64,000 nt of DNA from Streptomyces sp. NRRL F-5135 (GCF_000719775.1 NZ_JOHR01000018.1:95263-159262), one strand, 5' to 3'; shown: positions 50,522 through 60,294, numbered from the stretch's first letter. Made by a program: numbers and translations. The notes: generated by a model from the letters alone, not told the origin.

Positions 50522-51589
50522 TCAGCAGACTTCCTCCAGGTCCCGCCACTCCCGGGTGTCCGGGCTGTCCGCCACCCATCCGTCGAGCAGCCCCCGCACC
50601 AGGCCCGGCGGCGCCGCGATCCCGCACTCCCGCTCCGGCGCCCACAGCTCGCCCGGCGTGCGGTGGCCCAGCGGGCCCGGGTGGCCCGGCTCGCTGTGGT
50701 CGTGCGGGTCGAGGTGCTCACCGTCGCCCTCCGCGCTGGGCATCCGGCTCTCCGAGCAGGCCCGGCACAGCAGCCGCACCGACGACGACCAGTCCTCGGC
50801 GGCGAAGCCCGCGTCGGCGGCCAGCCGTTCCAGCGCGTCCCGGTCCTCCTCCGTGGCCGCCTCCAGCAGCACCACCCAGGTCGGCACCGGCGAGGGCGCC
50901 CACAGTTCGATCTCGTCGAAGACCGGGTACGCGCGGGTGGCGCCGTCGGCGCTCGCGGCCGTCGTGCGCTCGCCGTTGGGCACGCCGTCGTGCAGGACGA
51001 CCTCACCCCAGCGCCGGCCGGACGACGGCAGCGGGATCGACAGCACCTCGATCCTCGCGGGATCGAGCCGGCGGCCCCAGACGACCTCCGCCTCGCCCTC
51101 CGGCGACAGCCGGACGGCCGCACTGCCCAGCTCCATGCCCAGAGGCTCGCCGTTGGCCTCCTCGCTGTGCGGGTTGCCGGGCACCTTCAGGCCGTACGCC
51201 TGCCAGGCGCGCCGTGCCAGCGGCCAGTCCTGGAGCGCGGTGGCGGCGATGCCCACGTTCCACCAGTCCGGCGCGCCGGACTCCCGGTCCAGCAGCGCCA
51301 CCGCCCGCAGACCCGCCGCGCGTGCCTGCTCCCAGTCGTGCCGGAACTTGTGCAGCAGCGCCAGGTTGAACCAGGACTCGGAGAGCCAGGGCTCCAGGTC
51401 CGCCGCGCGCGTCAGCAACGCCCCCGCGTCCTCGTACCGGCCGTCACCGATCAGCGTGAACGCGCGGTCGGTGGCCTGCCGCCACGAGGCGGAGGGCCGA
51501 TGCCGTACCTTCCCGAAGATCCTCACGATTCCCGCCTGCCGGTCGCTCGGGTCAGTGCCCCGGACATCCTCTTCTTCGCATCCAACCAT
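50522..51589 (-). CDS. TPR-repeat protein
   Basis: 355 residues. N-terminal TPR-like helices: 'ATDRAFTLIGDGRYEDAGALLTRAADLEPWLSESWFNLALLHKFRHDWEQARAAGLRAVALLDRESGAPDWWNVGIAATALQDWPLARRAWQAYG' form about three repeats (residues 37-130). The rest is a distinct domain ('EAEVVWGRRLDPARIEVLSIPLP', 'VWGRRLDP', 'VFDEIELWAPSPVPTWVVLLEAATEED') rich in conserved tryptophans and acidic residues, then Cys/His-containing 'LLCRACSESRMPSAEGDGEHLDPHDH'. Likely a scaffold or regulatory protein; partner unknown. Confidence 0.82.
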   Translation of the reverse strand: MVGCEEEDVRGTDPSDRQAGIVRIFGKVRHRPSASWRQATDRAFTLIGDGRYEDAGALLTRAADLEPWLSESWFNLALLHKFRHDWEQARAAGLRAVALLDRESGAPDWWNVGIAATALQDWPLARRAWQAYGLKVPGNPHSEEANGEPLGMELGSAAVRLSPEGEAEVVWGRRLDPARIEVLSIPLPSSGRRWGEVVLHDGVPNGERTTAASADGATRAYPVFDEIELWAPSPVPTWVVLLEAATEEDRDALERLAADAGFAAEDWSSSVRLLCRACSESRMPSAEGDGEHLDPHDHSEPGHPGPLGHRTPGELWAPERECGIAAPPGLVRGLLDGWVADSPDTREWRDLEEVC

Positions 51590-51621
51590 GCTCGGTCGGA
51601 CGCCCGCTCATTACCCATGGG

Positions 51622-52932
51622 TCAACCCGTCCCACCTGGGGCCGGACCGCCTCGGGACAGGACCCGCGCAAGAGACTCCACCACCTCGGGCTGATAGTCG
51701 TACCCCGTCCCGAGGCGCAGCCGCTCCAGCGCGTCGAGCGGGCCGCTCGCTGAGGCACATTCCCCGGCCAGGTCGTCGTACGCATTGACGACGCGGACAA
51801 TCCGGGCCGGCAACGGCTGTTCCCGGTACGGGTCGGCCTGCCGCTCCACCACCACCGCCACCGCGGCGGGGACGCCCGTCTGCCGGACCACCGCGCCGCC
51901 GAGCAGGGCGATGCGCCGCTGTTCGACGACGGGCAGGAGGGCCGTGGCGCCCTTCGGTACGGGGTCCACCAGGGAGAGCTGGCCGATGTCGTGCATGAGG
52001 GCCGCGTACTCCAGGACCGTCAGCTCGGTCCCTGAGAGTCCCAGCTCACGGCCCACGGCCAGACTGAGCTCGGCGACCCTGCGGGCATGGCCCTCGGGGG
52101 TGTGGCCGGCGATCTCCGTGGCCCGCGCCAGCGACGCGATGGTCTGGCGGTACGTCGCGCGCACCGCGGCGTACCGCCGGAAGGACAGCTGCGTCACCAG
52201 CAGGGGGACACAGCACACCGGCAGCGCCCAGAGCCCGGCGACGGCGACGCCGAGCGCGATCACCACGCCCGTGGCGCAGACCGCGGAACCGAGGTGCGGC
52301 AGCGCCCTGAGCTCGTCGCGGAGCAGCGGCCCGTAGGGGTGGCGGGTGCGGGCGCGCAGCAGGAGCGCGGTGAGTACGGCGTCGCAGAGCGCGGTCAGGG
52401 CCGGCAGCAGAAGCAGCACGGCGGCATGGCCCGGGCCCTCGCCGAACCGTTCCCGCAGACCGGCCGCGCCGTACAGCGGCCGGCAGCACACCGCGGCGAA
52501 TCCGACGGCGATCAGCCGTCGCGCCAGGTGGTCGAGGCCACGGCCGCGGCTCCGGACGGCGTGCGGCGCGGCGCCGGCGAGGGAGCCCACCAGGACGACG
52601 GCGACGGTCTGGAACACGCCGTGCCCGGTCGGCTGCCCGGCGTTCTGACCGAGCAGGGTGTACGCGAGGGCCCCGGCGGCGCCGAGGGGCGCGGGCTCCC
52701 GCTCCCCCGGCAGCGCGCCGCCGCGGACCAGCTCACCGAGGGCGATCAGTACGCCGAAGGCGAGGGCGGCCCGGGGTTCGACGAGCCCGTGCCGGAGGGT
52801 GTGCGTGAGCGCGGCGACGGCGAGCGCGCCGGCGGCGCAGTACACGCCGAGCGGGGTGAGGACGGTGACGACCGTGAGGACGGCGCGCCGGCGCCCGCGC
52901 CGGGGCACCGTCCCGAGCAGGGCGGCGCTCAT
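51622..52932 (-). CDS. Membrane HD-domain protein with degenerate GYP motif
   Basis: 436 residues. Five or more hydrophobic segments (residues 20-245) precede an HD domain: 'IASLARATEIAGHTPEGHARRVAELSLAVGRELGLSG' and 'LEYAALMHDIGQLSLVDP' keep the His and HD metal ligands. The HHExxDGxGYP signature of HD-GYP phosphodiesterases is replaced by 'VVERQADPYREQPLPARIVRVVNAYDDL', so the c-di-GMP hydrolysis site is incomplete. It starts inside the end of the upstream HD-GYP gene (4-nt overlap). Such a pair may have one active and one regulatory subunit; S. venezuelae has a similar HdgAB pair. Confidence 0.85.
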   Translation of the reverse strand: MSAALLGTVPRRGRRRAVLTVVTVLTPLGVYCAAGALAVAALTHTLRHGLVEPRAALAFGVLIALGELVRGGALPGEREPAPLGAAGALAYTLLGQNAGQPTGHGVFQTVAVVLVGSLAGAAPHAVRSRGRGLDHLARRLIAVGFAAVCCRPLYGAAGLRERFGEGPGHAAVLLLLPALTALCDAVLTALLLRARTRHPYGPLLRDELRALPHLGSAVCATGVVIALGVAVAGLWALPVCCVPLLVTQLSFRRYAAVRATYRQTIASLARATEIAGHTPEGHARRVAELSLAVGRELGLSGTELTVLEYAALMHDIGQLSLVDPVPKGATALLPVVEQRRIALLGGAVVRQTGVPAAVAVVVERQADPYREQPLPARIVRVVNAYDDLAGECASASGPLDALERLRLGTGYDYQPEVVESLARVLSRGGPAPGGTG

Positions 52933-54602
52933 CGCGGTCCTCCGTGGGGAGTGGGTCCGCCCGCCGCCGTACGACGGGCCGCGACCGCGTCACCGCCCCT
53001 GGCCGCCCCGTCGCTCCGGGCCGCGCCACCGTTCCGGACGGCACCGCTGTCCCCGGCGGCACCGCTGTTCGCCGCCGCGTCGCCGTTCCCGGCGCGACCG
53101 TCGTCCGCGACCGCCGCGCCGCTGCCGACGGCGCGGCGGTCCTCGGCCACTCCGGGAGCGGCACGGTCCGCCGGGACGTTTCCTCTCGGCCCCCCGGCCC
53201 GTCCGGGCCCACCGTACCGATCGCTCCCCATGGCTCCCACGCCCCCGACGGTCCCGGCTGCCCCGCCCGATCCCGGCACCGGCCCCGCGCCCCGCGGTTC
53301 GTCCGCCGTCACCTCCGGCCGCCAGCCGTGCCGGTCCAGCGCCCGCGCCAGCGCCCCCACCATGTCCGGGTCGAACTGCGTCCCCGCGCACCGTTGGAGC
53401 TCCGCCACCGCCGCGGCCACCGGGCGCCCCCGCCGGTAGGAGCGGGTCGAGGTCATCGCGTCGAAGGCGTCCGCCACCGCGACCACCCGCGCGGACTCGG
53501 GGATCCGGCGCCCCGCGAGGCCGTGCGGATAGCCGCTGCCGTCCAGCCGTTCGTGGTGGTGCAGGATCGCCGCCCGCGCCTCGCCCAGGAAGTCGATGCC
53601 GCGCACCATCTCGTGCCCGTACTCGGGATGCAGTTCGATCACCCGCCGCTCCTCCGGCGTCAGCGGGCCGTCCTTGCGCAGCACCCGGGTCGGCACGCCG
53701 AGCTTGCCGACATCGTGCAGGATCCCGGCGAAGCGGAGCATCTCGATCCGCCCCCTCCCCATGCCCAGCTCGCGGGCGATCAGTACGGAGGCGTGGCCCA
53801 CGCGCTCGCTGTGCCCGCGCGTGTACGCGTCCTTGATGTCGACCGCCTGGACCAGCGCCCGGATGGTGGCCTGGTGGGCGGCGCGCTCGTGGTGGTACTG
53901 GGCGAGCACCCAGCACGAGATGTACATCGGGAGCAGCACGAAGAACGCGGACAACGGGCCGTAGGGACCGCGCCAGAGCACCGCCATCATCAGCCCGGCG
54001 AGCGCGTGCACGCCGTGCGGGACGAGCGAGTGCAGCAGCGGCCCGCGCCGGGCGGCGGCCGGGGGCATCCGTTCCGCGGTGACGAGGATGCCGCGGTCCA
54101 GCGTGGTCAGCACCGCCCAGAAGGTCAGCGCGGCGGCGGCCGTGGGCAGCAGGACGTACGGGAAGTCGGGCGCCCCGGCGCCGTCGGCGCCTCCGCCGAG
54201 CGGAGGCGGCCCGCCGCACAGCGCCTGTGCCCGGGCGGCCGCCCAGGTCGCGACGGAGAGCTGTGCGGCCCGCCAGAGACGCCGGGCGCCCTTCGGCCGC
54301 CGCTCGACCCGGCCGAGGAGCGCGCCGGGCACGGCCACGAGCGCCGCGGCCGCGGGCGGCAGCAGGAAGGCCGCCGCGAGCAGGACGGGAAAGAACGCGC
54401 CGGTCATGACCGGCGCCGCGCCGCCGAGCACCCGCCCCAGGAGCCGGCGGCGTACGGGCAGCTCGCAGATCGCGTAGAGAGCGGCGAGCAGGGCCACCGT
54501 CCACCAGGGGGTGCCGGGGCGCAGCGCCGGTCCGGCACAGGCCGCGGCGCATACGGCGGTGAGCAGGATGTACGCCCGTGCCACGCCCGGAATGGCCCTC
54601 AC
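52929..54602 (-). CDS. HD-GYP phosphodiesterase, membrane-bound, with long disordered tail
   Basis: 557 residues from ATG 54602. Hydrophobic segments (about residues 10-235) are followed by a canonical HD-GYP domain: 'DIKDAYTRGHSERVGHASVLIARELGMG', 'FAGILHDVGKLGVPTRVLRKDGPLTPEERRVIELHPEYGHEMV', 'ILHHHERLDGSGYPHGLAGRRIPESARVVAVADAFDAMTSTRSYR'. The complete metal ligands predict cyclic-di-GMP hydrolysis. The final 120 residues are a Gly/Ala/Asp-rich low-complexity tail. Cotranscribed with the degenerate partner (4-nt ATGA overlap); c-di-GMP controls development through BldD and WhiG in Streptomyces. Confidence 0.93.
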   Translation of the reverse strand: MRAIPGVARAYILLTAVCAAACAGPALRPGTPWWTVALLAALYAICELPVRRRLLGRVLGGAAPVMTGAFFPVLLAAAFLLPPAAAALVAVPGALLGRVERRPKGARRLWRAAQLSVATWAAARAQALCGGPPPLGGGADGAGAPDFPYVLLPTAAAALTFWAVLTTLDRGILVTAERMPPAAARRGPLLHSLVPHGVHALAGLMMAVLWRGPYGPLSAFFVLLPMYISCWVLAQYHHERAAHQATIRALVQAVDIKDAYTRGHSERVGHASVLIARELGMGRGRIEMLRFAGILHDVGKLGVPTRVLRKDGPLTPEERRVIELHPEYGHEMVRGIDFLGEARAAILHHHERLDGSGYPHGLAGRRIPESARVVAVADAFDAMTSTRSYRRGRPVAAAVAELQRCAGTQFDPDMVGALARALDRHGWRPEVTADEPRGAGPVPGSGGAAGTVGGVGAMGSDRYGGPGRAGGPRGNVPADRAAPGVAEDRRAVGSGAAVADDGRAGNGDAAANSGAAGDSGAVRNGGAARSDGAARGGDAVAARRTAAGGPTPHGGPR

Positions 54603-54936
54603 GCGTCCTCGCCCCTCTCGGCCGGGCCCAAACAGACGGTCAGGCTAGCGAGTTGTGCGATCAGGAACCGGTGTACAGCGGCGATTAGCACCTTCGAGTG
54701 ACATACACCGCGACATGCGGTGCTATAAGCACAACAACGTCATGGAGAAGACGGGGCACAGAAGACGGCGAAGACGGCGCGCAGAAGACGTCATGCGGCG
54801 GGACGGCACGCCGACGGCGAACAGCGGTGGAGTCGGACGGACACGCGGAAGGGGCGGACCGCACACGATGCGATCCGCCCCCTGCCACACGCCCCTGTAC
54901 GCGCCCCGCGGCCCGTTACGCCATGTCCGCGGCCCG
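54603..54936. other. 334-bp gap between rsrA and HD-GYP gene
   Basis: Nothing with coding character. A CACCGC-GACAT-GCGGTG inverted repeat lies at 54706-54722 and purine-rich GAAGACGGxG repeats at about 54745-54800. A short TAGCGAGTTGTGCGAT stretch just upstream of the HD-GYP start could hold its promoter. The rsrA-side end carries ordinary GC-rich sequence. Confidence 0.45.
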
Positions 54937-55278
54937 TTACGCCGTGCCCGCGCCCCGTTCCCCGGGCGACGCCGGGAAATCGACGCCCGCTGTCGCGGTC
55001 ACGTCATGCTCGGGCACGGTCTGCCCCGCCCTGATCAGTTCGATCCGGCCCATCACCTTGGACCGCAGGTCGGCCGGCACGTCGTCATGCCCGCAGCACC
55101 GCTTGACCAGCTTCTTCACGGCCTGCTCCAGGCCGTACTTCTCCAGGCACGGCGAGCACTCCTCGAAGTGCACCTCGAACTTGGTGCAGTCGCTGTCGGG
55201 CATCTCATGATCGAGGAACTCGTAGAGATGGTCGAGAACCTCGGCGCAATCCGTCTCGTGCGGCTCTCCGCAGCTCAT
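54937..55278 (-). CDS. rsrA: Thiol-responsive anti-sigma factor RsrA
   Basis: 113 residues; the ATG at 55278 overlaps the sigR stop by 4 nt. A zinc-binding anti-sigma (ZAS) domain: '[39 protein letters not shown]' with Cys11-type, His and CxxC ligands, plus 'VKRCCGHDD' further on. Under reducing conditions zinc-bound RsrA holds SigR; disulfide stress forms a disulfide, releases zinc and frees the sigma factor. The tail (from '[10 protein letters not shown]') is variable. Confidence 0.96.
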   Translation of the reverse strand: MSCGEPHETDCAEVLDHLYEFLDHEMPDSDCTKFEVHFEECSPCLEKYGLEQAVKKLVKRCCGHDDVPADLRSKVMGRIELIRAGQTVPEHDVTATAGVDFPASPGERGAGTA

Positions 55279-55958
55279 GAGCCCGAGCCTTTCCCGTCGT
55301 TCGACGACTCTCCGACACCCGCCGGTACCAGCCCGCGGTCACGGGCGTAGTCCTCCAGCATGCCGCGCAACTGACGGCGGCCGCGGTGCAGTCGCGACAT
55401 GACCGTACCGATGGGTGTCCCCATGATGTCCGCGATCTCCTTGTAGGCAAACCCCTCGACATCGGCGAGGTACACGGCGATGCGGAACTCCTCGGGAATC
55501 GCCTGGAGCGCTTCCTTCACATCGGAGTCCGGCAGGTGGTCGAGAGCCTGCGACTCGGCGGACCGCAGACCGGTCGACATGTGCGACTCGGCGCGCGCCA
55601 GCTGCCAGTCCTCGATCTCCTCGGCGGCGCTGCGCTGAGGCTCCCGCTGCTTCTTGCGGTACGAGTTGATGAAGGTGTTCGTGAGGATGCGGTACATCCA
55701 CGCCTTGAGGTTCGTGCCCTCGCGGAACTGGTGGAAGGAGCCGTACGCCTTGGCGTAGGTCTCCTGCACCAGGTCCTCGGCGTCCGCCGGGTTGCGCGTC
55801 ATGCGCAGCGCCGCCGAGTACATCTGGTCGAGGTAGCCCAGGGCGTCCCGCTCGAACCTCGCGTTGCGCTCGGCGGTCGTCTCGGTCGCCTCCGCCGTCT
55901 CTTCGATCTCGCCGCGGCCGTCGTCGGTCGCTCCGTCGCTCCCAGTGACCTGACCCAC
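55275..55958 (-). CDS. sigR: Disulfide-stress ECF sigma factor SigR
   Basis: 227 residues from GTG 55958 (GGAGGA upstream), the length of S. coelicolor SigR. Region 2: '[66 protein letters not shown]'; region 4: '[50 protein letters not shown]'. The same frame is open to 56144 (with ATG at 56144 and 56132), so an N-terminally extended, short-lived form like the known SigR' can be made from the upstream promoter. It activates thiol-homeostasis genes and its own operon with rsrA. Confidence 0.97.
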   Translation of the reverse strand: MGQVTGSDGATDDGRGEIEETAEATETTAERNARFERDALGYLDQMYSAALRMTRNPADAEDLVQETYAKAYGSFHQFREGTNLKAWMYRILTNTFINSYRKKQREPQRSAAEEIEDWQLARAESHMSTGLRSAESQALDHLPDSDVKEALQAIPEEFRIAVYLADVEGFAYKEIADIMGTPIGTVMSRLHRGRRQLRGMLEDYARDRGLVPAGVGESSNDGKGSGS

Positions 55959-56212
55959 CTCCTCCAACGCTGTGGCGGGGCCGAAACCGGACCCACGTGA
56001 GTCGGAGAATAGTCGACCTTGCCGTCCGGAGGCCTCTCGGTTCGCCCCGCCGGACGTCCGGGCGGAAGCGCTCCTGCCCGCGGAAAGCACCGTCCATTCC
56101 AGGTCAGCGGCTTCCGAACGACGCGGGCACATGGTCGAACCCATACGACGGACTCCCTTTCGTGTTCCTGCCTGCCGAAGCCGATACCGATTCCGGTACC
56201 GACGATCAGCAC

Positions 56213-56239
56213 AACAGGGACCCCGCCCGTAACATTCCC
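56213..56239 (-). promoter_or_regulatory. SigR-dependent autoregulatory promoter (sigRp2-like)
   Basis: On the minus strand GGGAAT (56239-56234), an 18-nt spacer and GTT (56215-56213) exactly match the SigR consensus GGGAAT-N18-GTT. It lies 255 nt upstream of the sigR GTG and about 70 nt upstream of the extended ATG starts, as expected for the inducible promoter that makes SigR'. Confidence 0.9.
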
Positions 56240-56336
56240 GGCGCCGAGCCGCACCGCGGGGGCCGCCCCAGCCGGGCTGCCCGCCGAAACCCTGGAGGCC
56301 GTCGAGCCCCCGGCGGCCGCCGGGACCCTCGCGCCT

Positions 56337-57032
56337 CTACAGGCCGTCGAGCCAGCCGGCCACCGCGCCCGTGATGACCCGCAGCGCCTCGTCCTGGCCG
56401 AGCGGTGCCTTCTTCGGTACGGCGAACCCGTGATCGCCGTACGCCACCTCAACCAGCTCGTACCCGGCCTCGTCGGGGAACTCGGCGGGCTTTCCGAACG
56501 GGTCGTTCCCGCCCTGGACGACCAGGGCCGGTACGCCCGCCCCCAGCAGCTCGGCCGCCCGGGACTTCTCGGGCCTGCCCGGCGGATGCAGCGGGAAGCT
56601 CAGCGCGAGGACGGCCCGTGCGCCCAGCTCGCGCGCCGTGCGGCAGGCCACGCGCGCCCCCGCGCTGCGCCCGCCCGCCACCACCGGCAGGCCCGTTCGC
56701 TCCAGGGCGGGCCACAGCGCCCGCCAGGCGTGGTCGAGGGTCTTGGGCGCCGGCCCCAGTTTCTTCCCCGCCACCCGCCAGGGCTGTTCCACCAGCGCCA
56801 CGGTCACCCCGAGCGGGGGCAGCGCCCCGGCGAGGGCCACCAGGTCGCGCGCCTCGATGCCGCCGCCCGCGCCGTGCCCCAGGGCCAGGACCAGCCGGGG
56901 GCGCGCCGCCCGGTGCCAGGTGATCCGGGCCGGTCCCACGGGGGTGTCGGGGGTGTCGATGGTGTCGGGGGGCTGCGGCTCCGACCGCCCACCGGCCGCC
57001 GTCCGGCTCTCGCCTGCTGTCTCGCTCGTCAC
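56337..57032 (-). CDS. Alpha/beta-hydrolase (TEX30/KANL3-like)
   Basis: About 231 residues from GTG 57032. The fold is indicated by 'LVLALGHGAGGGIEARDLVALAGAL', the nucleophile elbow 'VVAGGRSAGARVACRTA', 'VLALSFPLHPPGRPEKS', the acid region 'PALVVQGGNDPFGKPAEF' and the catalytic His in 'AYGDHGFAVPKK'. This dienelactone-hydrolase-like group has no settled substrate in bacteria. A disordered N-terminal stretch of about 30 residues precedes the domain. It stands between sigR and the SRAP gene on the same strand, with intergenic gaps. Confidence 0.85.
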   Translation of the reverse strand: MTSETAGESRTAAGGRSEPQPPDTIDTPDTPVGPARITWHRAARPRLVLALGHGAGGGIEARDLVALAGALPPLGVTVALVEQPWRVAGKKLGPAPKTLDHAWRALWPALERTGLPVVAGGRSAGARVACRTARELGARAVLALSFPLHPPGRPEKSRAAELLGAGVPALVVQGGNDPFGKPAEFPDEAGYELVEVAYGDHGFAVPKKAPLGQDEALRVITGAVAGWLDGL

Positions 57033-57177
57033 ACGGCCATCCTGCCGGGTGGCGCGCCCCGGGGCCGCCCGCACACACCCCCGCCGCCCCAGGTCACCCG
57101 CCGAGGCCGCCGTCGGAACACCGCCGACGCACCGCCGGCGAGGCCCCGCACACACCACACGCACACGGACACCGCCG

Positions 57178-57993
57178 TCAGAACAGCGTGGCCTCCTCCG
57201 GAGCCGGCAGTTCCGCCAGCAGCTCGGGGCCGTTGTTGCGGACATTGCTGACGGCGGTCGTCACCGGATAGGCCCGCATCAGTCCGGCCGGCGGTGGCGC
57301 GAGCAGTTCCCGCAGGTCGTCCGGGTCCGTACGGGACGGGTCCAGCCAGTCGTCCCAGCGGTCCGGCGTCAGCATCAGCGGCATCCGCGGATGGATGTCG
57401 GCCAGGGACGCGGGCCCCTCGGCCGGGGCCACGCCCAGCGGGGTGGCCTCCGCCTCCGTGGTGATCACCGAGCAGGTCACCCACCAGGCGCGCGGATGCT
57501 CGTCCGGCAGGGTCCGGTCGCGCCAGAACTCGTACAGGCCCGCCATCGCCATGACGGAACCGTCGGCCGGAGTGACGAAATAGGGCTGCTTGCGCGGGCG
57601 CTTCCGCTTGCCCCGCTCCTCCAGCTGCCGCTCGTCGGAGCCGGTGACCCACTCGTAGTACCCGTCGGCGGGCAGGATGCAGCGCCGGGCGGCGAAGGCC
57701 CTGCGGAACGACGGCTTCTCGTGCACGGTCTCCGCCCGCGCGTTGATCATCCGTGCTCCGCCCTCGGGGGTCTTCGCCCAGGACGGTACGAGGCCCCAGG
57801 TGAGTATCCGAAGCTGGCGAACCGGACGGGGCTCGGCCGCGTCTTTCGACGGACGCTCCAGAACCGCGAAGACCTCCTTGGTCGGGGCCACGTTCCAGTC
57901 CGGGGCGAGGGTCTCCTCGGGCTCCCACTTCTCCACCCCGAACAGGCCGGTGAGGTCTTCGGGTCTCCGGCTCGCCGCATAACGTCCGCACAT
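57178..57993 (-). CDS. SRAP (YedK/HMCES) abasic-site-binding protein
   Basis: 271 residues starting exactly at 'MCGRYAASR': Cys2, exposed after Met removal, forms the thiazolidine crosslink with abasic sites in ssDNA. Other conserved elements: 'WNVAPTKEVFAV' (Asn), 'LTWGLVPSWAKTPEGGARMINARAETVHEKPSFR' (Asn and Glu), 'RCILPADGYYEW' and 'IHPRMPLMLTP' (catalytic His). The protein shields abasic DNA lesions during replication and is often SOS- or damage-induced. No LexA box is obvious nearby. Divergent from the metallopeptidase gene. Confidence 0.94.
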   Translation of the reverse strand: MCGRYAASRRPEDLTGLFGVEKWEPEETLAPDWNVAPTKEVFAVLERPSKDAAEPRPVRQLRILTWGLVPSWAKTPEGGARMINARAETVHEKPSFRRAFAARRCILPADGYYEWVTGSDERQLEERGKRKRPRKQPYFVTPADGSVMAMAGLYEFWRDRTLPDEHPRAWWVTCSVITTEAEATPLGVAPAEGPASLADIHPRMPLMLTPDRWDDWLDPSRTDPDDLRELLAPPPAGLMRAYPVTTAVSNVRNNGPELLAELPAPEEATLF

Positions 57994-58056
57994 AGATGCC
58001 ACACTGCCACGACGCGCACACAGGTGACGCACACAGGTGAGGAGCACGCCCGACAC

Positions 58057-58779
58057 ATGGTCAGTATCGACACCACTCCGATCGGAGATCTGTGGGCCCG
58101 CGTCTTCGGAACGCAGCCCGCCCCTGAGGCCTGGCTGGTGTACGTGACCGCCGCCGTCGCACTCCTCGTCGTCGTCCCGCGCCCGCTGTGGCGGCTCTCC
58201 CGTAACGCGATCACCATCGCCCACGAGGGCGGCCACGGACTGATCGCCCTGGTCACCGGTCGCCGGCTCGACGGCATCCGGCTGCACTCGGACACCTCGG
58301 GACTGACCGTCAGCCGTGGCAAGCCGACCGGCCTCGGCATGATCCTCACCGCGGCGGCCGGCTACACCGCTCCGCCGCTGCTGGGCCTCGGCGGCGCCTG
58401 GCTGCTGGCCGCGCACCACATCACGCTGCTGCTGTGGGTGACGACAGCCCTGCTGCTGGCGATGCTGGTGATGATCCGGAATGCGTACGGGGCGCTCACC
58501 GTGATCCTCACCGGCGCCGCCTTCCTGCTCATATCCTGGCTGACCGGCCCGGACGTGCAGGCGGCGTTCGCGTACGCCTGTGTCTGGTTCCTGCTGCTGG
58601 GAGGCGTGCGCCCGGCGTTCGAGCTCCAGTCCAAGCGCCGGTACGGTCACGCGGGGGACTCGGACGCCGACCAGCTGGGCCGGCTGACGCATGTCCCGCC
58701 CGCGCTGTGGCTGTTCCTCTTCCACGCGGTGTCGCTCTGCTCGCTGATCGGCGGCGGCCGCTGGCTGCTCGGGCTGTGA
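58057..58779 (+). CDS. M50B-family membrane metallopeptidase-like protein
   Basis: 240 residues from ATG 58057. Six or so hydrophobic segments, the first active-site motif 'TIAHEGGHGLIALVTGRRL' (HExxH-type zinc site) and 'VSRGKPTGLGMILTAAAGYTAPPLLG' follow. This M50B (site-2-protease-like) arrangement is common in actinobacteria. The second zinc ligand motif (N-x-x-P-D-G) is not clear, so it might be a non-proteolytic homologue. Location and role unknown. Confidence 0.85.
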   Translation: MVSIDTTPIGDLWARVFGTQPAPEAWLVYVTAAVALLVVVPRPLWRLSRNAITIAHEGGHGLIALVTGRRLDGIRLHSDTSGLTVSRGKPTGLGMILTAAAGYTAPPLLGLGGAWLLAAHHITLLLWVTTALLLAMLVMIRNAYGALTVILTGAAFLLISWLTGPDVQAAFAYACVWFLLLGGVRPAFELQSKRRYGHAGDSDADQLGRLTHVPPALWLFLFHAVSLCSLIGGGRWLLGL

Positions 58780-58889
58780 CCGTACGTCCGGCGGCCACCG
58801 CCCGCCCCTCTACCACTCACTGATTACGCCCCTGTTTCCCCGCAATTGATCACGATCGCGGCGATCCGGGAACCACTAAAGTAAAGGCC

Positions 58890-60290
58890 ATGACCGAAAG
58901 CTCCGTGCAGCCCGCCGGGTCCGTGCAGCCCGCCCTCTGGCCCGCCCCCCACGCGAAGGGGGCCGTCCAGGCGACGGTCGCCGTGCCCGGATCGAAATCG
59001 GTCACCAACCGTGGCCTCGTCCTCGCCGCGCTCGCCGCCGAGCCCGGCTGGCTGCGCCGCCCGCTGCGCTCCCGCGACACGCTCCTGATGGCCGACGCGC
59101 TGCGGGCCATGGGAGTGGGCATCGAGGAGACCGTCTCGTCGTCCAGCGCGGCCACCACCGGCGGCATGGGCTCCGGCCCCGAGCCCACCGGCACCGGCGA
59201 GGCATGGCGGGTGATCCCCTCAGGGCTGCACGGGCCGGCCGCGGTCGACGTGGGCAACGCCGGTACGGTGATGCGCTTCCTGCCCCCGGTCGCGACGCTC
59301 GCCGACGGCACCGTCCGCTTCGACGGCGACCCGCGGTCGTACGAACGCCCCCTGCACAGCGTCATCCACGCCCTGCGCGCCCTGGGCGCGCGGATCGACG
59401 ACGACAACCGGGGCGCGCTCCCCCTGACCGTGCACGGCGGAGGCGCCCTGGACGGCGGTCCGGTGGAGATCGACGCCTCCGCGTCCTCCCAGTTCGTCTC
59501 GGCGCTGCTGCTCTCCGGCGCGCGCTTCAACCAGGGCGTGGAGGTGCGGCACGTGGGCGCCGTACTGCCCTCCCTGCCGCACATCCGGATGACCGTCGAC
59601 ATGCTGCGCGGCGTCGGCGCGCAGGTGGACGAGCCCGAGACCGGCGGCGAGCCGAACGTCTGGCGGGTCTCCCCCAGCGCGCTGCTCGGGCGCGATCTGA
59701 CCGTGGAGCCGGACCTGTCCAACGCCCAGCCGTTCCTCGCCGCCGCGCTGGTGACCGGCGGCCGGGTCACCGTGCCCGACTGGCCCGAGCGCACCACGCA
59801 GCCGGGCGACGCGCTGCGCGAGATCTTCACCGAGATGGGCGGTTCCTGCGAGTTCAGCGTGACGGCGGGCGGCTCCAGCCTCACCTTCACGGGGACGGGC
59901 CGGATCCGCGGCATCGACGTGGACCTGAGCGAGGTGGGCGAGCTGACGCCCGGTGTCGCGGCGGTCGCCGCGCTCGCCGACTCGCCCTCCACCCTGCGCG
60001 GCGTCGCCCATCTGCGGCTGCACGAGACGGACCGCCTCGCCGCACTGACGAAGGAGATCAACGGGCTGGGCGGGGATGTGACGGAGACCGCCGACGGTCT
60101 GCACATCCGCCCGCGCCCGCTGCGCGGAGGCGTGTTCCACACGTACGACGACCACCGCATGGCCACGGCCGGCGCGATCATCGGGCTCGTGGTGGACGGG
60201 GTGGAGATCGAGAACGTCGGCACGACCGCCAAGACCCTGCCCGACTTCCCGCGGATGTGGGCCGACATGCTGGCGGGATCGGGAGCCTGA
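58890..60290 (+). CDS. aroA: 3-phosphoshikimate 1-carboxyvinyltransferase (EPSP synthase)
   Basis: 466 residues; TAAAGT is 7 nt before ATG 58890, indicating a leaderless mRNA. EPSP-synthase motifs: '[20 protein letters not shown]' (PEP/S3P Lys-Ser), '[22 protein letters not shown]' (GNAGT), '[21 protein letters not shown]' and the C-terminal '[18 protein letters not shown]'. It transfers enolpyruvate to shikimate-3-phosphate in the shikimate pathway. An extra Ser/Gly/Pro-rich stretch after the first domain ('[14 protein letters not shown]') is typical of Streptomyces AroA. It is followed 5 nt later by rsgA. Confidence 0.96.
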   Translation: MTESSVQPAGSVQPALWPAPHAKGAVQATVAVPGSKSVTNRGLVLAALAAEPGWLRRPLRSRDTLLMADALRAMGVGIEETVSSSSAATTGGMGSGPEPTGTGEAWRVIPSGLHGPAAVDVGNAGTVMRFLPPVATLADGTVRFDGDPRSYERPLHSVIHALRALGARIDDDNRGALPLTVHGGGALDGGPVEIDASASSQFVSALLLSGARFNQGVEVRHVGAVLPSLPHIRMTVDMLRGVGAQVDEPETGGEPNVWRVSPSALLGRDLTVEPDLSNAQPFLAAALVTGGRVTVPDWPERTTQPGDALREIFTEMGGSCEFSVTAGGSSLTFTGTGRIRGIDVDLSEVGELTPGVAAVAALADSPSTLRGVAHLRLHETDRLAALTKEINGLGGDVTETADGLHIRPRPLRGGVFHTYDDHRMATAGAIIGLVVDGVEIENVGTTAKTLPDFPRMWADMLAGSGA

Positions 60291-60294
60291 CGGC

